From Corticium candelabrum (taxonomy: Eukaryota; Porifera; Homoscleromorpha; Homosclerophorida; Plakinidae): a stretch of 64,000 bases of DNA. Positions 42,856 through 62,960 of the stretch are shown piece after piece. The stretch lies in contig NC_085086.1 of NCBI RefSeq assembly GCF_963422355.1, forward strand, positions 9,593,936-9,657,935, given 5' to 3'. The notes beneath the pieces were generated by a model. It was not told the DNA's origin, did no database searches, and saw only the letters and a program-made list of their open reading frames with translations. The stretch's first letter is position 1. Each line of letters begins with the position of its first letter. Both the position numbers and the translations under genes were made by a program.

Positions 42856-44249
42856 CCGTGACTCAATTTGATACGATGTGCTGCACGGCGGTATAGGTTA
42901 CAGCTAATTAGTTGGGGAATCCCCAAGTTGTTCGCTGTCCGGAAATTTAGTTAGTCGGCGCTGCCAGCTCTCATGATCCAGGAGTATTTCCAAAGCACCA
43001 TCGACCACCAACGTGATTGTGCCCTCCACGACCTCGTAACGCTAGCGATCTTGCCGAACATGTGACAGCATTCTTTCAACGCACGCTCTACCGATCAACC
43101 CCTACCGAGCGCTAAACGATGTCTTTGACTCTGATCCGTTGTTTATTGTGTGTGCGTGCGTTCTATGTGTAGTGTGGGGGCGTCCTTCAACGAAACCCCT
43201 AACAGATGTTGGTACCGATACTAGAGGATCTCTAGCTGCGTGTTGTTGCATTCTTAGCTAATTAGAGACTCTGTAGAAAGGTTACGATACAGTACAAACG
43301 TAATTCACGCGATCATGCAGTACGTTGCTTGTGTAAAGTTAGTTGGTATTGAATTGGCGGTTATTCTGCCGGTACAGTACGACATACGTAAATGTAGTAG
43401 TTGGACGCGGTACCGTCGAGGGGAGGGGCGTGTCAGCAGGAGTGTACACGTACGTTCCCTATGCCCTCCTGCCATGAGCACTGCTTGCGTGTCCACCTTT
43501 ATTATTTGATCTCGTAATTCTCACTTGTAGTCAGTGTGGGTTCTGTTCTCACGGCACAGGAGAGACACAGCATGAGGTTGTAGACGTTCTATCTGCGCTA
43601 TCGGGTAGTGTTCCATGTGATATACAAAATCTAGACATGAAGTGCAACTTGCAGTTGGGCCAATCGTACTCCTACATCTACAGTAATGACGCGACCATGC
43701 ACTTCGAGTTACTAAAAATTAGTAACTGTCTGAAGCGCCGTACGTACAGGTGCAGAAACACGGTACAGGAAACGTGTTGATGTGATTAGCAGAAACCGCG
43801 CCTAGTTTAATTGAATCAATGTATCAGCACGCGTTGGAATGCACCCCTACGCCGTCCAATGGACTCCCTACCGCGTACACTGCTACTCGCTTTTTCAATT
43901 TTCTTTTTCTGATGTACTCAAATTATTTGAAAGAACGGATGAGCGTTCAATTTCTGTTAGTTCAAATCCGGCCATCAGTTCATCTAGACAACTACGTCCG
44001 CTTTCTCGCAGGCAAAGCAATTTCTAATATACTGAACCTAAAAATTTGCAAATTTGAAATAATAAAATTTGAAATTTTGATTTTTTAAAAATTAAAATTT
44101 GAAAATGTAATGCAAATTTTAAAAAATAAAAACGTTATGTAAAAAAATTAGAAATTAGAAATTAAAAAATTAAGAGATTAAAATTTGAAAATTTGAAATT
44201 TAAAAATTTGAAAATTTGAAATTTGAAATGGCCGAAAGACCCACTGACC
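42856..44249 (-). repeat. Right terminal inverted repeat of inner element
   Basis: Inverse of 40012-41390, starting CCGTGACTCAATTTGATACG and ending GGCCGAAAGACCCACTGACC. The right inverted repeat begins about 57 bp after the transposase stop codon. Confidence 0.9.
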
Positions 44250-44502
44250 ATTCTCGTCGGCAAAACAATTTCTAATATACTGCACTTAAAAATTTACAAA
44301 TTTGAAATAGTAAAATTTAAAATTTTAATTTTTTAAAAGATTAAAATTTTGAAAATTCAATGCAAATTTTTAAAATGGTAACGTTAAATTTAAAATTTAA
44401 AATTTTAATACAAAACATTGAGAAATTAAATTTCAAAAATTTTAAATTTAAAAAATTAAAATTTAAAATTTAAAATGTTTGAAAGACCTACTGACCTACA
44501 AC

Positions 44503-45530
44503 TCTAGTAATTATTCTAAATATTAATTAAAATAGCCAAAGTTAACAAACAAGTCAACAATAATTAATGTTTCGTCAAACTATCTACTAAAATAGTTATG
44601 AGCTACTATGTTTTAGGCAATAACAAGCAAATTTAATTAAAACAATATCAAAAACTCATTCCATTTAAAGCCATTGCAGATACTGCAAGCTACAGAAATC
44701 CCTTAAAACCAATCCAAAAAGTAGACTTCAACTAAGATATTCACGTCTTGCTACAGCTAAATCTGTTTAGAGTGTAAAGAAAATGATAAATTATTCATCA
44801 ATGAAAACACTTCTAACATTTTAACACACTAAAAGCTATAAGAAAGTATCATTTTGTCTTTCTAGTGACAGCAATGACAACAAGGCTAGTACTGGCACTG
44901 TTCCAGATGACCCTGTTCTTTGAGTGGCGAAGTACCGTTGTGAGCACAGAGGAAAGCTTGGCTCGCGAAGCTAATTCTATCGGACGTCAGACGTTAACTC
45001 ACAGGTTCATCATGCAAATTTTGTAGCGGTTTTGTAGCGGTAGCACTAAAAGCATCATCGCTTCGACACACCGACGTATACTATAGGAACCAGGGACTGG
45101 GGGGCCTCAGCCCCCTCTCTCACTGTTGCAATTGAGATTTTCTGTACTACTGAATTTTGCAAATCTGTTTGCGTTCTGGCAAGCGATGTAGTTCTTTATT
45201 GCTTACTCATGATGACATCCACGGTACAGCACCCCTGCTCTCGTGAACATCTTCCTACGCCACTGCGGCATTTTATCGTGGAATCTCAAAACGGGGCTTG
45301 AAACGCCCGGTTGCATTGGGATGTGAAACGCTGTCTTTATGCATGGTTTAGTGGCTATTAGCTTAGCAGTTTTGATGTGACTGATGATACGCAGAACGGC
45401 ACCGACAGATCGACATACTACAATTGACAGAAGATTGGACAGACAGACAGCCCGACAAACATACATACATACATACATAGCTACATATATACATACAGAC
45501 ATACAGACAGACATACATACATACATACAT

Positions 45531-45575
<45 letters not shown>

Positions 45576-45843
45576 TACAGACAGACAAATCAGCCAATAT
45601 AATAGAAGCTGCTCCTCTATTGTTTGCAACGTCAAATAGATTCTGAGCACAGGGATCGAGTTACTTGCGGTATACTACGTCAGTCCTTTTGACCAAAAAT
45701 CTACCTGTTGTAAGTTTTGTTGCGTATACGGTATACATGACTTTCACTGTGTAAACGCATGTCGCCTACATGTTTTAGCTACGTTATCGCGTCTTCGTCA
45801 AATAGACATTGCAATAAACAGGCAATGTCTAAAAGCGCCATTA
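44503..45843. other. Intergenic: dispersed repeat (inverted copy) with (CAGA)n
   Basis: No gene is visible. 45240-45740 is an inverted relative of the repeat at 35420-36010, including the GAAACGCCCGGTTGCATTG end, a (CAGA)/(CATA)n array at about 45443-45585 and a GTATAGGC-like opposite end. Polyadenylation of Bf-1 (minus strand) would fall in this region, but no clear AATAAA was recognised. Confidence 0.55.
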
Positions 45844-54577
<8,734 letters not shown>

Positions 54578-56965
54578 TTAAACAAAGTTCACGCCTGAGT
54601 CTGGGCAAGGATCACTAGAGCAACCCTCGACGTTGTCTTCAATCCATTGCCTCAACTTCCGGAGGTCTGTATAGAACCCGTATTGTCCTGCTTGACCGCA
54701 TCCAACACCCCAGCTGACAATCCCAGTAACAACGTAAGTGTCTGAATCCTTTCTCATGCAAAAGATGGGTCCACCGCTGTCTCCCCTGCAAGGTCCTGCC
54801 TGTCCCGTACCGTCACCGGCACAAAACGAGGTTTCCGCCACTGGATATCTGGTCGACCTTTTACAAATTTCGATGTCGGCGACAGGAAGATTGGCTTGTT
54901 TAAGACTAGTAGATGGTCTCAGACTGAAGACTCCAGTTCCATTCTTTTGTACCGTGCCTCCCCATCCTGCTACAACACACTGAGCGCCCGCTCTGTAGTA
55001 GAGCTCGTCTCCTGCCTGAGGTAGACAACCTTTTCTGACAAAGTGTGAAAACTCAACTTTGCAGCAGAGCTTCAGTAGCATAATGTCATTTGCGAATGTA
55101 AAGCGATTGAAGCCCTTGTGTAGTTTGATACCACAAACATTGTACGTTGTTTCAGTCGCTTCATCTACGTACCTTTGAGAGTCTCCGGTTACCACTCGAA
55201 TGTCGTCATTGCTTATGCCTTGTAAGTGATAAAAACAGTGAGCGGCGGACATAATCCAGCAGTCATTTATTATTGTTCCACCACACGTGATTATCCAAGT
55301 TCCATTATGACGAGTGTAGATCGAGACAAGAAACGGCCAAGATCCTCTGGACGAATGGCAACCGCCAAAGACGCGTGCCCTGCAGTCAGGAGCGCTGGTT
55401 GTACCACACTGCTCAGAGTAATCTAAAGTGGAAAATAAGCAATTGATTTACAAAAATTGATATGTTGGAAACTATTGTCTGCTATTGCCAGGCATTAGTA
55501 ATTATTGAATATTTATTAAAACCCTAAATATCTGTAACATTACGATTTAAGCTTCTGAACATGCAAAAGCAAGACGGCTTACTCAATTTTAAAGTAAATG
55601 ACTTCTTGATAAGTTCGTTCAGAATCACTGGTTCTCTGACGGCAAAAAAGTACTCTTTCTTTGAAGCAAGACGGCTTAAGACATCCCAGTGCAAATCGCT
55701 GTCTCCGTAAGAGATCGTGTATATTTCAGTATCAGTAATGTTCTTAATCTGCTCCGCCTCATCAATAGGATCTCCTGACCAATTATTCTTCCCACCAGTC
55801 AGTAGAAAAATCAACCTATTGCAATTGAGTCTGCTCTTAGGCAAGATTTTTGTGCGAATGAATTTCAAAACTGGAGCAGTTGCCATTGCGCCACCACAGT
55901 AGCCGGCACTTTTAATGGCCTCAACCGTCTCTTCTGTCGTCTTTTTATCTCCCAAGTTAAAGTTAAGATGTATCCTGTGATCGTAAGTAAGCAAAGCCAC
56001 TCTAGCCTGACCCGCTGAGATGCTAAACTGTGCTACAACTTGAGCAGCAAATGCAAGACTCAATTTGAAGTTATGTTCAGATATGCTTTTAGAGCAATCA
56101 ATGGCGAAGATGAGATCAACGCATCCCTCACCAACGACCACAGAACGTCCTCTGCACAAGCCTCCGTTGAGGCTTTTGGTTGCGTTGCTACTAGCTTGAA
56201 AAGACTCTATGGATGAGTTCTTCTTGTCGTTGCATTTGAGAGTTCGATCCAAAAACCGTTCTCTGAACTGACCTGCCAGTTGAGAAGGATTCTTAAATAG
56301 ATCTAAATTTAAAAAAAATTTATAGTGTTTACTCTTATAAACATGATAGTTAATGTTTCCATACCTTTACAAACTGTTGGGAATCCACTCCAATACGTTT
56401 TGCCAGAATTTGACATCAAGCACTTTCTCAAATGCGTACCCACTTGTTCGTAGCCTTCGTTGCAGCCAAATGTTGCAACCTGGCTGTGAGCGAAAGAGAC
56501 AACTCTTCGCTTGCCGTTTGCAGGAATACCAGGATCCTCACAAGTTGTAAGATTTTCTAAAGCGTAAAGAAACTTAAAGTCATAAAATCATTTGCTAGTA
56601 GTCATGCAGACAGACAGACGATTAAACAGACATGGAAACAAACAAAAACTGGCAGGCAGACAAACAGACAGAGAGAAAGACACACAAACTAAATGACAAA
56701 CAAACACAGAGACGGACAGAATAGTCGGTATAGTGGACCTATAAAGCCTATCAACATCACATTTAAAGTTTTTCACTATCCACTTTACTTAGTCTGTAAT
56801 AGTGATCATGTTTCAAATAAACTACCAACCGACAAACCGCTAGACAGAGATACAGACAGTAACACAGACACAGAGACAGACAGACGGACAGACAGACGGA
56901 CAGACAGACGGACGGACCGACGGACAGATAGACAGACACACAAACAGACACACAAACAGGCTAAC

Positions 56966-57009
<44 letters not shown>

Positions 57010-59274
57010 CAAAAGATAATCAGATCGACAAAAAGATTACATTTGTTGATCCATATATTTCAACGCGCATGTTACCGTCCGTCCATCTCACAACAATTCT
57101 TTAGCCAACCCAAACATTTTTGCTAGTTTCATGAAGGGACATACACTCCAGCTCAAGCCAGATACGTATCAACCCTCCACATTACATGCTATTCTTACCT
57201 ACGCATTCGTGCGGATGATGAATTTTCTTTGCAGGGTACCAAGAGCCGTCCGCTTGACAAACAACAGTTGGAATTCCATCCAAACCAAATCCCTTGGGGC
57301 ATTTGTAAGTAGCCACTTTTCCCAGAACGAGTGGACTTTTGACTTGAACGAATCCTCCCGGCTGAGGTGATGGAGGAGGAGGTCCACACTGAAAAACTGC
57401 ACACAACAAATTTACCTATTTGCAAAATCAAGTGCGGTGATTTGATTTCACGTTTGCAATATGGTTTGACCGGCGTGTACTGCCATTCTCCAGTGCACTT
57501 GCACACAGCACGAACTGTGGAAGCTTCTGCTTCAAAATTGTAGCCCAGGTTACACTGAAACTCAACTGTTGCTCCAACGTGGGTAGGAGGAGAGTTTCCT
57601 CCAACAATGATGCCGTTGTTAGGAGGAAGCAATCGAGGACATGACGTCACGCCTACAAATAGTTGAAAAATAGAGATGTACTAAAAGCATTGAGTGTTTT
57701 AGTACTCACGTTTGCATGTGATTGTGTCTGATGGAGTCCAGCGACTGTCGATGCAAGTTTGTGTTGCACTAGAACCTTGGGCGAAATATCCGGGACAACA
57801 GGAATGTATGGCTCTCCGGCGGAAATCAGTCAACCTCACCCTTCCATTTGCTACACTGTCTGGTCTTTCACAGATGGATACTGTAAAAATGGTACACTCT
57901 ATTTACAGTCGTTTCACAAATCCACATGCAGTAACCTGTATACCATCAGAACTGCTTGATAGGGATATCTTAAATCCGAAGCCATTCACACTGACATCAG
58001 AACGAAAAATAATCGAGATTCCTGGAGAATTTTTTACGTTGAAACCCACGGACTCAACTGTTCCAAAGTGTTTAGTGACATTTGCATTTTCTTGTGCAAG
58101 AGTATCTCTAATCGTAACAATGTCCTTCCCATTTTCAGTTTGCAATGTATGTATGTTGACTCTGGCTGATAGCAAATCTTGTGTGCCTACAACCGTCCAT
58201 AAACAGTCTGCATTGCTTGGATAGAAACGAGGGTAGTTGGGCGAACGGATGAAGCGTTTTTTTGAGTTGGGCAGTCGAATTAATGAGCCACAACCTATAA
58301 ACAAATCAGTAATTTATTATTATCATTTTTTAACTTTGTCTATTTATCTTGGAAAATATAATATACAAACTTCCATGCTGCCACCAATTTGTCAGTAATA
58401 ATTTCTGTACTTTAGCTCAATTTTCTTTAGATTTACATTTTCTATTAACTCATGTTGTCTTACTATTTCTTTCCATTACTGCGCGAATTCCCGACTTCTC
58501 TTCACATGCATTTGACCTGAACTCCACCACCATTCTTTGTCCAGACGACACGACGTCAACAGGAGATGCGTACGAGTCCCACCTGATTATTTCAGTCGTT
58601 TTTGACTTGGACCCGTCATAGACCTTTACCCAGTCTCCTTCTCCGAGATCAAACTGCTCGAAATGTAACCGAACCGTCTTCTGTTGACGAACGCGTATAT
58701 TCCAAGTGCAATGAATGCAATTTCGATAACGGCCATTATCGGTGGGAAGCGTTATCATTTGGTTTCTTCTTGTAATTTTGCCACCGCAAAGCGCGTAACC
58801 TGTCAAGTACAAAGAGGGTCAGTCACCTTCCTCGTTAGACCACACAAAGGAATCGAATGTTTCCTGCCATTCGCACTTCGTGCACGTGCTGTAAACCAAA
58901 CCAAACCACAACCCCGGAAGCCACCAAGCAACCTGTCGCGAAATGGAGAAGCCACACAAACCGCTTTGTGTCCTTTCAAGCGGAAAACAAACAATAGAGC
59001 TAGAGCGCAGCCAGCTCTGGTAAGACTACAGCGTCTTCAAGCATGCAAGCCTAGAGGTGATAGTGCTAGGAGCCTCTAAGTTCTTTCTAGTAAAAGAACG
59101 ACACAGTTCAGCCACACAAGAAGGAAGTAAACGAGACTCTTGCATTACAGTAACTCTTTTCTAGTTGTTCCTACTTTTGCAGCTGCAAGCTGAGCTGCAC
59201 TGCTGCCTGAAACATTCGTCCAGCGACGCCGCTGATGTCATCAGAAGAGCGATAGAAAAGAAAACCAGCGACAT
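54578..59274 (-). CDS. CFB-like: Factor B-like convertase protease, copy 2 (CUB-CUB-CCP4-VWA-trypsin)
   Basis: Same nine-exon, all phase-1 structure as copy 1, ~1037 aa: 59274-59175 (signal peptide MSLVFFSIALLMTSAAS), 58799-58464 (CUB1), 58294-57944 (CUB2), 57880-57710, 57652-57452, 57396-57199, 56556-56365 (CCP1-4; CCP2 is two codons shorter than in copy 1), 56302-55583 (VWA), 55422-54578 (trypsin). The protease is complete: CRAR/VFGG, AAHC, ANDIMLL, CRGDSGGP. The VWA keeps AIDCSKS, but the motif LLTDG of copy 1 reads LLTGG here (GGT, 55794-55796), losing a MIDAS metal ligand. Frame and splice sites are otherwise intact, so this is a diverged gene and not an obvious pseudogene. It arose by head-to-tail duplication with copy 1. 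Confidence 0.9.
55583..56302 (-). other. VWA exon of Bf-2 with altered MIDAS
   Basis: DxSxS (AIDCSKS) is present, but the later MIDAS Asp (position of human factor B Asp364, by motif) is Gly through one A-to-G change on the coding strand. Mg2+-dependent binding to a C3b-like ligand is expected to be weakened or lost. Confidence 0.8.
56588..57012. repeat. (GACA)n/(GACG)n simple repeats in a Bf-2 intron
   Basis: CAGA-type tetramer arrays lie at about 56605-56720 and 56835-57010, in the intron between CCP3 and CCP4. The equivalent intron of Bf-1 holds (CA)n instead. Open frames here are artefacts. Confidence 0.85.
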
Positions 59275-59368
59275 AGCTAGCAGCTAGCAGACACTAACCG
59301 ATTCTAGGATGACGCGAGCGTACTAATAGTAGAATGTAGTGGGTGGGAGTAAGTTGTTGTACACTACC

Positions 59369-60263
59369 AGGGTAGTCTCGCGTGGCCAGCCCCTCCCCTT
59401 TTCTATTTTCGGTAGGCGGGGAGTGTCTGGTGCAGTTGCTTTGATGTCTTCGTGTTGCCGCTTGTACGATAAACGTTCAACTAAAGACCGGATGTGCCAG
59501 GCACAGAGGGGGGCTTATCTCTTATGCAAACTGCTGGAATTTCCTTCTCTTCGTCTTCTTGCGAATTGTGTTGTCATTTGAGCGACGCAGTCATGTCTCT
59601 ACGAATATGTGTACTTACACAGCACTCAGGGTGTAGACGACAGCCTAGACGTAACTTACGAGTGTCGATCAGTCTCCCTGTCTCCTGAACTTACGAGTGT
59701 CGATCAGTCGCCCTGTGTGACACTCCTAGGTTACTTCGACACTCGTAAGTTACTCCTGAAGAAGAGACAGGGCGACTGATCGACACTCGTAAGTTACGTG
59801 TAAGCTGTCGTCGACGCCCTGAGTGCTGTGTAAGTACACATAGAAGTCACACATTCGCAGAGACATGACTGCGTCGCTCACATGACAACACAATTCGCAA
59901 GAAGAAGACGAGAAGGAAATTCCATCCAGTTTGCATAAGAGATAATCACCCACTCAGTGCCAACCACATCCGGTCATTAGATGAACGTTATCGTACAAGT
60001 GGCAACACGAAGACATCAAAGCAACTGCACCAGACCCTCCCTGCCTACCGAAACATAGAATAGAGGAGAGGCTGGCCACGCGAGACTACTATCAGAGCAA
60101 GATCCAGAGGGAGTTCAGGGTTTGCAACCCCTCTTTTCCAATAGGCGTGGTTCAATAATTTCATATAATTTCATTAGAAAAAAGAAAATTAGTAATGTTA
60201 TAAATAACTGCTAACGGTGAACCCTCTCTTTCAAAATTTCCTAGATCCGGCGCTGACTACCCT
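59369..60263. mobile_element. Fold-back / MITE-like insertion upstream of Bf-2
   Basis: Long inverted repeat: TAGTCTCGCGTGGCCAGCC at 59373 pairs with GGCTGGCCACGCGAGACTA ending at 60088, and pairing continues inwards over several hundred bases to a centre near 59730. Bf-1 upstream DNA lacks it (TTGTTGTACTACCAACAACTGG at about 50758-50779). ACTACC occurs on both sides (59363-59368 and 60256-60261) and once at the empty site. About 170 bp of unrelated DNA lies between the inner palindrome and the right junction. Confidence 0.75.
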
Positions 60264-61299
60264 GACAACCGGCTATTGTCTGATGTGGTGTGATGTAGTA
60301 GTACAGGCGCCAGCGCAGGATTTGTCCAGGAATGTTTAGCTTGCGAGTAGAAAGTAAAAGGTAAAGTGTATAGCCTAGCGCTCTAAATATATACGGTCTA
60401 GCGACAATTAGCGCACGCTAACTAAGTGTTATTTCAACAACTAAAACACTGAAAACTTGCCACCTAATATTTACCGTTCTTCACCGACTCTTAATATTAT
60501 AACTCTTAATTTCGAGCAGCTTGATAACTTAAAACATTTGTGTAAGCGGCGAAAGATGAGAAAACTCAGCTTCACGCAGCCCTAGACGAAAGTTTCCGCT
60601 AATGGGCGACTACCAAAAAATATGAAGAGTGATACGTCCTTGGACGTGCGGTAGTGGCTGATGCCTTCTAACGCCCCTACAGTTAAAGTTGAAAAGAAAA
60701 GTTATCATGTTTTAGTCTTTAGAAATTGCCTGGCCCTGGATTTAGGACCTGTATGCGTCAGTGCTCGTACGCACCATTATCACTACTTCTATTACACATG
60801 CAATAGAGTAAATGTTCGAAACTGGGACGTAATTAATAACAGTGCTTTTGTACGTACAAACAACGAAGCAATCATCCTGACCAAGTATCAATAGCTCGAA
60901 TGTATATTTCTATAACTACCAATAGCTGACAAAGCAGACCGTAAACTACTGCAGGAGGGTTCATAAATACGACCCCCTTACCTCCTCTGCGTACGGTCCT
61001 GGCCGAGCAGGCTATATATTTAAAGACGTGTAAAACGGTGATCTCTAAAATTTAATTCTTATGGTGTGTTGATATCAGTACACTGCGATTGCAGTACAAG
61101 CACAAATGTAACAAATGTCAATTAGTAATGGTTGGTGTGCCCATACACTTAGAAATGACGTGGTAAGTATAAATAGCAAATTGTAGTGCATGCAACTACT
61201 TCCCTGTGTTCAAAACAAAATGATTTGTATTAATCAATATTCCAAGCACTAGAAAAGCGGTTGCTAATACACTATAGCTTCCCTACATATATACACAAA
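60264..61299. other. Duplicated Bf upstream flank (copy 2)
   Basis: Matches 50780-51870 upstream of Bf-1 (shared blocks include TTAGCGCACGCTAAC and CTTGATAACTTA). It contains a dispersed repeat segment with GACGTGGTA at about 61150, also seen at 35500, 45690 (inverted) and 51760. No gene is visible. Confidence 0.55.
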
Positions 61300-61357
61300 T
61301 CCTCTCCGTCTGTTTGTCTGTCTGTCTGTCTGACTGTCTGTCTGTCTGTCTGTCTGT

Positions 61358-61392
<35 letters not shown>

Positions 61393-62063
61393 TTTGTCAA
61401 AGCATATATTTCTTATACAAGACATTATTACAGTCTACGCTAAAAATCAGCAAGTTCTAGAACTAGAACCCCAGGGGTCTTTAAGTAAGACTAAGAGTCA
61501 AACAGTTGAAAAAAGCTAAGAGATTTACTATGGCACTAACTGAGTCACCACTGTAATGGACTCTGCTTATCTTCTGCAGTAACATCTTTGCATTGCACTC
61601 CTGCATCGCAATTGGGAATCGCGTCCTCCAGTAGTTCTTGAACTCGCCCTGTCTGCAGTCAGTTGTCCATATAGCTATTGATGAGAGCTGGTTGAGATAT
61701 TTTTTGATTTCTTGCCCCCATCGACCAAAGTGCTCCATTACCATAGGAATTTAATTTAGTGTAGTACCACAAGGACATGCCTTTTGGCGTATTTGTTATT
61801 TTTCAGCATTTCTCTTCGAGTTGCTGCTGTCTCACCATCTAGGGCTGCTTCTGGAAGAGCTTCAAGTGCCCATAGATGTGCCAAAGAGATGTCTAACTCT
61901 ACTTTCTAGGAGCCACTATACATATGTCAGGTCTGCTGTCAAAATCCAGAAAATGCTGTTTTGGATCAATCTTTTGAAGAAAATGCAGAAGGCTGAGACA
62001 CTCAATGTCTGTCTGTCTGTTTGTCAATCCGTGTGTCTGTCTGTCTGTCTGTTTGTCTTTCTC

Positions 62064-62156
<93 letters not shown>

Positions 62157-62775
62157 ATGTCTGTCGTAGTAAATTTTCGAACATGAACTATGGTACAGAA
62201 GCTAATAAAGACTAATTACGAGACCATACAGATTTCAAGTTCTATAAGGTTATAAGGACATAAAGTCCTTGTTTATGCTAGAATGCCATTTACGTCAAAT
62301 GCCTTCTTCTGGAACATTGCATTGCATTGCTGCAGTTTGATGGCAATTCGCATTCTCCAGTAGTCTGTCTGTCTGTCTGTCTGTCTGTGTCTGTCTGTCT
62401 GTCTGTCTGTTTGTTTGTCTGTCTTTCTGTCTGTCTGTCAATCACATATATTTGAACTTTTACTTATGATACATTTTGCAATGCAGGGTACAATGTACTG
62501 TCCAACTACTAGTTGTGTTCATCAACTAAACTAAGCTAAAATTAAAACTCGTGTAAAACGAAATGAGGACTACACTAAAAAACTACAGTGTACAAGCAAA
62601 GCCTCCAGTATCTGCTAGTGGCTAAAGTACTGGGTGGCAAAGAGGTCACATCTGTTGTCTTCAGGCATCGAAGATAGCTTTTTAGAGATGACTCTAGCAT
62701 TGCACTTCTGGAGCTGAATAGAAAAGCGCTGGGACCAGAAGTCGATAAACTCTCTGTCTGTCTGTCGGTCTGTCA

Positions 62776-62822
<47 letters not shown>

Positions 62823-62823
62823 G

Positions 62824-62891
<68 letters not shown>

Positions 62892-62960
62892 GCCTGTCTG
62901 CCTGTCTGCCTGTCTGTCTGCCTGTCTGTCTGTCTGTCTGTCTGTCTGCCTCTCTGTATG
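61300..62960. repeat. (CTGT)n arrays and retroelement scraps
   Basis: CTGT/CTGG arrays at 61305-61392, 62005-62165, 62362-62440 and 62754-62955. Between them, similar minus-strand peptide scraps recur: NYWRTRFPIAMQECNAKMLLQK (about 61560-61645) and [17 protein letters not shown] (about 62690-62745). They look like the C-terminal end of a retroelement polyprotein. Several arrays start exactly at the same point of this relic. Confidence 0.5.

Larger units (their letters stand above)
37094..44502. mobile_element. Nested long-TIR DNA transposon with 6-bp target duplication TACAAC
   Basis: The outer element runs from GGTCAGTGAGTCTTTCG (37100) to its inverse CGAAAGACCTACTGACC-like end (44496), flanked by TACAAC at 37094-37099 and 44497-44502. 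The outer copy keeps a left TIR (37100 to ~38168), a minus-strand transposase fragment (~38170-38660) and a right TIR split into 38660-39645 and 44250-44496. The gap is filled by a 365-bp TIR fragment (39646-40010) and an inner full element (40012-44249). The outermost ~250 bp of each TIR is a strand-asymmetric AAATTT-rich stretch. Short open frames in the TIRs are artefacts. Confidence 0.85.

Noticed and set aside
37100..44496. A CRISPR-like or tandem gene array in the repeated 37-44 kb region
   Set aside because: The repeats are inverted, more than 1 kb long, and bounded by a target-site duplication, so a nested transposon explains them.
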